This document shows positions 59,032 through 64,000 of a stretch of 64,000 nucleotides of DNA, piece after piece. Both the position numbers and the translations under genes were made by a program. The notes beneath the pieces were generated by a model. The model saw only the letters and a program-made list of their open reading frames with translations, was not told the DNA's origin and did not search any database. The DNA comes from Pseudomonas fluorescens (GTDB lineage Bacteria > Pseudomonadota > Gammaproteobacteria > Pseudomonadales > Pseudomonadaceae), in NCBI RefSeq assembly GCF_902497785.1, contig NZ_CABVHK010000013.1, positions 154,281 to 218,280 of the forward strand, written 5' to 3'. Within the stretch, counting starts at the first letter, position 1, and the number at the start of each line of letters is the position of its first letter.

Positions 59032-59810
59032 TCGGCGCAACCCCGCAATGGCTGTTGCTGGACGTCCCGGGGGCACCTGAAGCGAGCGCGACACGGCAAC
59101 AGGGCCTGGCACAGGCCCGCTGGTTCCGGTTGTTCGAGGGTACTGAGTTGCACGCATTGCGCGAAGCCGGCCCCGCGCTCGTGGACCTTCGCACGTGTCC
59201 GGCGCTGGCGCAGTTGTGCTACGGCCAAACGCATGCCTGGCGCGGTCTGCTGGTGGTCAGCGAGGCATCAGCGTCAACCTTGCTGGCGCATCTGCGGCGC
59301 ATGCTGACGGTGGCGTTCGGGCTGCATCATCGGGCCTTGTTGAGTTACTACAACCCCAACACGGCCAGCTATTTTTTTGATGCCTGTGATGCGCTCGAGT
59401 TGAGTCGCTGGCTGGGCCCGATCGATCAGTTGCACTGGTTCGGCGGCACCTGGGCCGACCGCGCGATCGGCAGTGAGGGCTGGCAACAGTTGCTCAATCC
59501 GCGGCTCGCCGTCCGCCCGTTGGCGGTGGAAGAAGACCTCAGCCCCCGGCAACGGGAAAAGCTGCAAACGTGCGTGCTGGAGCAGCACGCCTGGCGCTGG
59601 AGCCGTTCCACCGGGACTGATTACAGCAGCCTGTGGTCCCACGTGCAGGAGGGCCTGGCGCTGGGATTCAGCGAGCGGCCGGTGCTCGACGGCTGGTTAT
59701 GGCTACGCTTGCAGCATCCCCGCGCTTTATGGGTGCCACCGTTGTCGGGATTGACGCAACAGGAGCGTCTCGACAGCCTGCGCCAACGCTGGCAAAACGA
59801 TCCATCCTGA
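59028..59810 (+). CDS. DUF4123 T6SS effector adaptor/chaperone
   Basis: DUF4123 proteins (Tap/TEC) load effectors onto VgrG. The 260-residue protein has TPQWLLLDVPG, ARWFRLFEGTELHALREAGP, LRRMLTVAFGLHHRALLSYY (F-R-x-Y-x-P-like) and an SYFFDACDALELSRWLGP segment. I chose ATG 59028, which overlaps the vgrG stop (ATGA); the open frame further up runs inside vgrG. Adaptor genes nearly always precede their effector gene, but the next gene is a MATE transporter on the other strand. Confidence 0.88.
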   Translation: MIGATPQWLLLDVPGAPEASATRQQGLAQARWFRLFEGTELHALREAGPALVDLRTCPALAQLCYGQTHAWRGLLVVSEASASTLLAHLRRMLTVAFGLHHRALLSYYNPNTASYFFDACDALELSRWLGPIDQLHWFGGTWADRAIGSEGWQQLLNPRLAVRPLAVEEDLSPRQREKLQTCVLEQHAWRWSRSTGTDYSSLWSHVQEGLALGFSERPVLDGWLWLRLQHPRALWVPPLSGLTQQERLDSLRQRWQNDPS

Positions 59811-59871
59811 GCAACAGGTCCAACCCTCTGGCGAGCACAATTGGGCGACGGGTCAACCGGGCAGCGGCGGG

Positions 59872-61221
59872 TCAGTGAGCTCGTCCGGTGAACCAGCCGT
59901 CGTTGTTGCGCAGAAACCACGCAATTGCCCCGAGGATCAGGCTGCGCAGCACCATGAACAACAGGAATGTTATCCACAGCCCGTGGTTGCCCAGGCCTTG
60001 CAACGCCCATGCAAACGGCAACAGCATGAGCACCGTCAGCAGCATCCCGTTGCGCATTTCCCGGGCGCGGGTGGCGCCGATAAACAGACCGTCGAGCAAG
60101 TAGCTCCAGACCGCGATCAACGGCAGGGCGGCAAGGTAGGGCAGGTAGATGAACGCGGTGTCGCGCACGCTTTGAATGTCGGTTTGCATCTCGATGAACA
60201 AGTGCCCGGCGAACAGAAACAGCCCGGCAAATCCCACGCTCGCCAACAACGACCAGCCACAGGCCACCACCAGCGAACGGCGCAGGGCGTCGCGGTCGCG
60301 TGCGCCAATGGCATGCCCGCACAGCGCTTCCACGGCGTGGGCCAATCCATCGAGCGCGTGTGCGGTTAACAGCAAACCGTTGAGCAGCAGGGCGTTGGCG
60401 GCGACCGTGGCGTCACCCAGCCGCGCGCCTTGCACGGTGATCAGGAAAAACACCGATTGCAGCAACAGGCTGCGGATAAAAATGTCGCGGTTGACCGCCA
60501 GCAGCGGTCGCCAACTCTGCCACAGCGCCAACGCCGCCCAGACGATGTGGCCGGGGTAGGCGCGCAGGGCTTTGCGGGTCATCAGCAGGCCGATCAGCGC
60601 GCCGGTCCATTCGGCGATCACCGAAGCCCGGGCTGACCCGACCACGCCCCATTCCAGGCCGAGGACGAACCACAGGTTCAGCGCGATGTTGACCAGATTG
60701 GTGCTCAGCAGGATCGCCAAAGGCGCCCGGGCGTTCTGGGTGCCGAGGAACCAGCCGACCAGCGCATAGCTGGCCAGCGCGGCGGGCAGACCGAACAGTC
60801 GCGTGTGGAAGAATTCACGGGTCAGTTGATCCAGCTCTGCCGACGGCTGCATGAAGTGCAGCGCGACACCGCTCAACGGAACGCCCAGTGCACCCAGGAC
60901 AATGGCCAGGCCCATGGCCAGCAACAAACCCTGCAACAGAATCTGCCGCAACGCCGCGCCGTCCCCGCGCCCGGCGGCCTGCGCGGCAAACCCGGTGGAG
61001 CCCATGCGCAGGAATCCCATGGCCCAGGCGAGAAAGGTATACAGGCTGGCCCCGACCGCAACGGCGCCCAGTTGATGGGCGTGGGGCAAGTGGCCGATGA
61101 CGGTGCTGTCCACCAGCGCCACCAGCGGCACGGAGATGTTGGAAAGAATCATGGGCGCGGCGAGCGCCCAGACCCGGCGATGGGTCGGGCGGTCGCGCCA
61201 GTCGGCGATCAGGTTGGACAT
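59872..61221 (-). CDS. MATE-family efflux transporter (DinF-like)
   Basis: Inner-membrane transporter of 449 residues with about twelve membrane segments in two repeats. The MATE features are HRRVWALAAPMILSNISVPL (residue ~16 on), VDSTVIGHLPHAHQLGAVAV and, in the second half, LDGLAHAVEALCGHAIGAR. It resembles the DinF subgroup. Start ATG 61221 has AGGAG 5 nt upstream. The stop lies 61 nt from the end of the converging DUF4123 gene. Confidence 0.93.
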   Translation of the reverse strand: MSNLIADWRDRPTHRRVWALAAPMILSNISVPLVALVDSTVIGHLPHAHQLGAVAVGASLYTFLAWAMGFLRMGSTGFAAQAAGRGDGAALRQILLQGLLLAMGLAIVLGALGVPLSGVALHFMQPSAELDQLTREFFHTRLFGLPAALASYALVGWFLGTQNARAPLAILLSTNLVNIALNLWFVLGLEWGVVGSARASVIAEWTGALIGLLMTRKALRAYPGHIVWAALALWQSWRPLLAVNRDIFIRSLLLQSVFFLITVQGARLGDATVAANALLLNGLLLTAHALDGLAHAVEALCGHAIGARDRDALRRSLVVACGWSLLASVGFAGLFLFAGHLFIEMQTDIQSVRDTAFIYLPYLAALPLIAVWSYLLDGLFIGATRAREMRNGMLLTVLMLLPFAWALQGLGNHGLWITFLLFMVLRSLILGAIAWFLRNNDGWFTGRAH

Positions 61222-61278
61222 GCAGACTCCTTGGAGAGCCGGCATTGTAGCGATTCATTTTGAATCTGCCGTGATCCA

Positions 61279-61391
61279 TTGTAGGAGCGAGCTTGCTCCG
61301 GGCGGCGTTCCGACGACGGTGTGTCAGCAGCGTGGGTGGCGGCTGACACACCATCGTCGGAACGCCGCCCGGAGCAGGCTCGCTCCCACAG
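61279..61391. repeat. Long inverted repeat with REP ends
   Basis: TGTAGGAGCGAGCTTGCTCC at the left pairs with GGAGCAGGCTCGCTCCCACA at the right. The spacer is also symmetrical: GGCGGCGTTCCGACGACGGT and GTGTCAGC pair with GCTGACACACCATCGTCGGA and ACGCCGCC, nearly without mismatch. Almost the whole 113 bp could fold into one stem. It lies upstream of the MATE gene. Confidence 0.88.
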
Positions 61392-61403
61392 GTGTTGGTG
61401 GCG

Positions 61404-61697
61404 TTAGTGGATGATCCAGCTCAGCAACCACAACCCCAGCAGCAGCCAGATGATCCCCATGATGATCGACGCATTCATGAACGCCCGGATCGCCGACCAC
61501 AACAGCATCAGCCCCAGGATCAACGCGATGATGCTGATGATCGAAGTGTCCATGCCCAACGCCCGGGACAACCCTTCGACGAAATTGCTGCCGGCATGGC
61601 TCAACAGATTGAACAGGCCGCTGAGGCCGTCAACGATAAAGCGGATGACCGAACCTATGGCCTGGCCGAGCCATTCGAAAAAACTTTCTACCTGCAT
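61404..61697 (-). CDS. Small membrane protein of unknown function
   Basis: A 97-residue protein starting MQVESFFEWLGQAIGSVIRF. The N-terminal half is amphipathic (FFEWLGQAIGSVIRFIVDGL), followed by two membrane segments (SIISIIALILGLMLLWSAI and SIIMGIIWLLLGLWLLSWII). ATG 61697 has AGGA about 10 nt upstream; the open frame to 62093 crosses a REP element and is not coding. I do not recognise a family. Confidence 0.75.
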   Translation of the reverse strand: MQVESFFEWLGQAIGSVIRFIVDGLSGLFNLLSHAGSNFVEGLSRALGMDTSIISIIALILGLMLLWSAIRAFMNASIIMGIIWLLLGLWLLSWIIH

Positions 61698-61780
61698 GTC
61701 GTTAACGTCCTGATGTAAGTGGTTGAGCCTTGGGCCATTGATCACGCTGGCGAGTTCCCTCGTCGCATAGAGGTTGCACC

Positions 61781-61871
61781 CCTGTGGGAGCGAGCCTGCT
61801 CGCGAAGCGGTCTGACAGTCAACGCTGATGTTGAATGTGATGACGCTTTCGCGAGCAGGCTCGCTCCCACA
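61781..61871. repeat. REPIN-like inverted repeat
   Basis: CCTGTGGGAGCGAGCCTGCT and CGCGAAGCGGTCTGACAG at the left mirror CGCTTTCGCGAGCAGGCTCG and CTCCCACA at the right. It lies in the 237-nt gap between divergent genes. Confidence 0.9.
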
Positions 61872-61934
61872 AAAAACGGCGCACTTGCCATCCCCGGCCA
61901 TCCCCCCGAAGCTATACGCCTTCAGGAGAGCCCG

Positions 61935-62237
61935 ATGAACCTTGTTGAACTGACCGAACGCCTGCACGCCATCCGCGACCGCAATGACTGGAAGCAATTC
62001 CACAGCCCGAAAAACCTGGCCATGGCCGCGAGCGTGGAGATGTCCGAGCTGGTGGAGATATTCCAATGGCTGAACGAAGACCAGTCGCGACAATTACCCG
62101 CAGACACACTGGCCCACGCCGGGCAGGAAGTCGGTGACATCGTGCTTTATCTACTGTTGCTGTGCAGCGAGCTGGGCCTGGACATGAATGAAGTAGTGCG
62201 CAGCAAACTGGCCGACAGTGAACGGAGGTTCAGCTGA
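61935..62237 (+). CDS. MazG-like nucleotide pyrophosphohydrolase
   Basis: A 100-residue all-alpha NTP-PPase related to MazG and RS21-C6 (dCTPase). The two metal-binding helices are visible: SVEMSELVEIFQWL (E-x-S-E-L type) and GQEVGDIVLYLLLL (E-x-x-D). ATG 61935 has GGAG 6 nt upstream. It overlaps cmoM by one base (TGATG). It probably cleans up non-standard nucleotides. Confidence 0.9.
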   Translation: MNLVELTERLHAIRDRNDWKQFHSPKNLAMAASVEMSELVEIFQWLNEDQSRQLPADTLAHAGQEVGDIVLYLLLLCSELGLDMNEVVRSKLADSERRFS

Positions 62238-62986
62238 TGAGCGACCGTCATTTCGATCAACTCGCGACGCGTTTCGCCGAAAAGATCTACGGCGGTGCCA
62301 AAGGTGCGATCCGCCTGGCCGTGCTTCAGGCCGATCTGGCCGAAACCCTGCCGGACCGACCCTTGCGCGTACTCGACATCGGCGCTGGTCTTGGCCACAT
62401 GTCGTTGTGGCTGGCCCAGCGCGGGCATGACGTGACGCTGGCCGAACCGGCCGAGCCGATGCTCGAAGGCGCCCGCCAGCGCTTCGCCGACGCCGGGCAG
62501 AGCGCGACATTCATTCAGGCGCCGTGGCAGGAGCTGCTCGGTCAGCTCACCGAACCTTACGACCTGGTGTTGTGCCACGCCGTGCTGGAATGGCTGGCCG
62601 AACCCCACGCGATCCTGCCGGTGCTGCATCAACTGACCCGGCAGGACGGCTGGTTGTCCCTGGCCTTCTACAACCGCGATGCACTGATCTACCGCAACCT
62701 GCTCAAGGGCCATTTCCGCAAAATGCGCAAGAACGACATGGCCGGCGAAAAGCAAAGCCTGACCCCGCAGCAGCCCCTTGATCCGCGTGAACTGGCGGCG
62801 CAACTTGAGGGCTTGTGGCAGGTCGAAACCCAGAGCGGGGTGCGTGTTTTCCACGACTACATGCCGGTGGAATTCCAGGCCCGCGCCGAACTGGTGGACT
62901 TGCTCGAAATGGAACTGGCCCACCGGCGTCACCCAAGCTTTGCCGGACTTGGGCGCTACTTGCACTGGATCTGTCGGCCGGTCTGA
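62237..62986 (+). CDS. cmoM: tRNA 5-carboxymethoxyuridine methyltransferase CmoM
   Basis: A class I SAM methyltransferase of 249 residues. It reads like CmoM (old name SmtA): HFDQLATRFAEKIYGGAKGA at the start, SAM motif VLDIGAGLGHMSLWLA, LCHAVLEWLAEP, LSLAFYNRDALIYRNLLKG. CmoM makes the methyl ester of cmo5U at tRNA position 34. It is coupled to the MazG-like gene and followed after 12 nt by a lipoprotein gene. Confidence 0.9.
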   Translation: MSDRHFDQLATRFAEKIYGGAKGAIRLAVLQADLAETLPDRPLRVLDIGAGLGHMSLWLAQRGHDVTLAEPAEPMLEGARQRFADAGQSATFIQAPWQELLGQLTEPYDLVLCHAVLEWLAEPHAILPVLHQLTRQDGWLSLAFYNRDALIYRNLLKGHFRKMRKNDMAGEKQSLTPQQPLDPRELAAQLEGLWQVETQSGVRVFHDYMPVEFQARAELVDLLEMELAHRRHPSFAGLGRYLHWICRPV

Positions 62987-62998
62987 TCGGAGCGCGAA

Positions 62999-63625
62999 AT
63001 GAAAAGTCGTTCAGGGTTGTTGATGATCTGCCTGGGGCTGGCCGCGTGCCAAGGCAGCAATCCTTACGTGGCGACGTCCAACCCCTTGCCGCCAGCGCCG
63101 CCCGGTGCGGCCAACACGTTTGACCGCAGCGCCTACCCGGCACCGCCGCGCGACTACGGACGCTACCGCAGCTGGGCCTGGCTCGACGGGCGCCTGCCGC
63201 CGGGCACCGCCTGGGCGGACTCGGCGCAAGTGGCGGAGGCGGTGAGCAATGCGCTCGATCAACGCGGTTTGCGTCCGCTGCATGACAATCGCCCGGCAGA
63301 CCTGTTCGTCAGCGCCAATCTGCATCTGGAAACCCGCCTGCGTCAGGTTCGGGACGACTACGGTTACTACGGCGGCGGTTATGGCGGTTACAACCGCTAT
63401 GGCAGCGGTTACGGCAGCGGTTACGGCATGTACAACACAGTGCCGATTGTTCGCACGTATTCGGAGCAGGTCGTGGTGGTGCAGGTGGACCTGTTCGATG
63501 CGCAAAGCGGTCAACCCGTGTGGAGTTCGAGCGCCGAAACCAGCAGTAAAGGCAGCCAGAGCGCGCAAGCCGATGCGATCCGGGAGGCTGTGGAAAAGGC
63601 CATGTCGGCGTATCCTCCCAATTAG
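62999..63625 (+). CDS. DUF4136 lipoprotein with Gly/Tyr-rich loop
   Basis: A 208-residue predicted lipoprotein: the lipobox is GLAAC at residues ~13-17. It has the DUF4136 pattern (YGRYRSWAWLDGRLP, VSNALDQRGLRPLHDNRPAD, LFVSANLHLETR) and an inserted stretch rich in Gly and Tyr (residues ~122-142, YYGGGYGGYNRYGSGYG). The end is PVWSSSAETSSKGS. It is likely on the periplasmic side of a membrane. A second, shorter DUF4136 gene follows. Confidence 0.9.
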   Translation: MKSRSGLLMICLGLAACQGSNPYVATSNPLPPAPPGAANTFDRSAYPAPPRDYGRYRSWAWLDGRLPPGTAWADSAQVAEAVSNALDQRGLRPLHDNRPADLFVSANLHLETRLRQVRDDYGYYGGGYGGYNRYGSGYGSGYGMYNTVPIVRTYSEQVVVVQVDLFDAQSGQPVWSSSAETSSKGSQSAQADAIREAVEKAMSAYPPN

Positions 63626-63676
63626 CTTCTACGCTAAAGAAGCCATCAGGTTCATGTCTTCAACCGGAGAAATATC

Positions 63677-64000
63677 ATGTTCCGCCGTCTCGCTATACTG
63701 GCTGTGGCTGCGCTTCTCAGTGCCTGCGCCGGCAACCAGGTCAATCATGACTTCGACGCCAGCCGCGATTTTGCCGCCTATCGCAGCTGGAGCTGGAAAG
63801 ACCCCGCCCTGCAATATCGTCCCGATGATCCGCGGATCAAGAGCGACCTGACCGAACAGCGCATCCGCCAGTCGGTGGCCGATCAGCTGGATCAGCGAGG
63901 CCTGCGCCCGGCCGCTGCGGGCAGCGCGGGTAATCTGTTCGTGCAGACTTACCTGATCGTCGAAGACCGTCAGCAACAGGTGACCACCAGCTACGGCGGC
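63677..64000 (+). CDS. DUF4136 lipoprotein, N-terminal part (cut by window edge)
   Basis: At least 108 residues; the frame is open at the right edge. A signal peptide with lipobox (LLSAC, residues ~13-17) is followed by DFAAYRSWSWKDPAL, IRQSVADQLDQRGLRPAAA and LFVQTYLIVEDRQ. This is the same DUF4136 pattern as the gene before it, so the two are tandem paralogues. A GGAGA site lies 7 nt before the ATG. Confidence 0.88.
   Translation, partial: MFRRLAILAVAALLSACAGNQVNHDFDASRDFAAYRSWSWKDPALQYRPDDPRIKSDLTEQRIRQSVADQLDQRGLRPAAAGSAGNLFVQTYLIVEDRQQQVTTSYGG

Noticed and set aside
61719..61934. Longer start for the MazG-like gene
   Set aside because: The upstream 72 codons cross a REPIN; ATG 61935 has GGAG at correct distance and matches the family.

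Overview
The window looks like a chromosomal segment of a Pseudomonas of the fluorescens group. The evidence is high GC, retS, gcbA and ctpL homologues, a purH-fis-dusB-prmA-accBC-aroQ-dsbD backbone in the order I recall from P. aeruginosa PA4839-PA4868, and many short palindromic repeats of the REP/REPIN type known from fluorescens-group genomes. I saw no rRNA, tRNA, CRISPR array, transposase or intact prophage.

Layout. 1-916: the 3' end of a gene for an NEL-type E3 ubiquitin ligase, a host-directed protein. 963-11445 (minus strand): urea uptake and urease, transcribed urtA-B-C-D-E, ureD, ureA, two acetyltransferases, ureB, ureC, behind a good sigma-54 promoter at 11509-11526. 11769-14508: a BtuCDF/FecCD-type ABC importer. 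14689-19932: a copper module (DUF2946, PCuAC chaperone, DUF2946, OprC copper receptor, PepSY membrane protein). 20029-20625: a HigBA-like toxin-antitoxin pair. 20815-29222: cobalamin (corrin ring) genes in two divergent arms, cobL-cbiD-cobK leftward and cobG-H-I-(cbiG-cobJ) rightward. Three unrecognised proteins that look remotely alike bracket the rightward arm (24026-24703, 29505-30323, 30369-31031).

31065-49772 is conserved backbone: marC, retS, purD, purH, fis, dusB, a zinc-ribbon DUF3426 protein, prmA, accC, accB, aroQ, dsbD, a chemoreceptor and the diguanylate cyclase gcbA. At 50096-52922 a type VI secretion (T6SS) cassette interrupts this backbone: a candidate effector, a membrane-anchored candidate immunity protein, Hcp and a small accessory protein. 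Backbone resumes with a DUF2333 protein, a NUDIX hydrolase, SUI1 and speA. A second T6SS fragment follows at 57715-59810: a VgrG lacking the usual C-terminal needle, and a DUF4123 adaptor with no effector after it. The window ends with a MATE transporter, a small membrane protein, a MazG-like protein, cmoM and two DUF4136 lipoproteins, the last cut by the window edge.

How the parts work together. UrtABCDE would import urea under nitrogen limitation and urease would hydrolyse it; ureE, ureF and ureG are not in the window. The copper genes would take up and handle scarce copper. The cob genes build the corrin ring using the oxygen-dependent enzymes CobG/CobJ/CobK/CobL together with CbiD and CbiG. 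RetS and GcbA control biofilm and lifestyle switching, which in Pseudomonas also governs T6SS. The least explained parts are the three-protein family around cobGHIJ, the Hcp cassette and the needle-less VgrG. Assignments come from reading the translations by eye; no database search was run.
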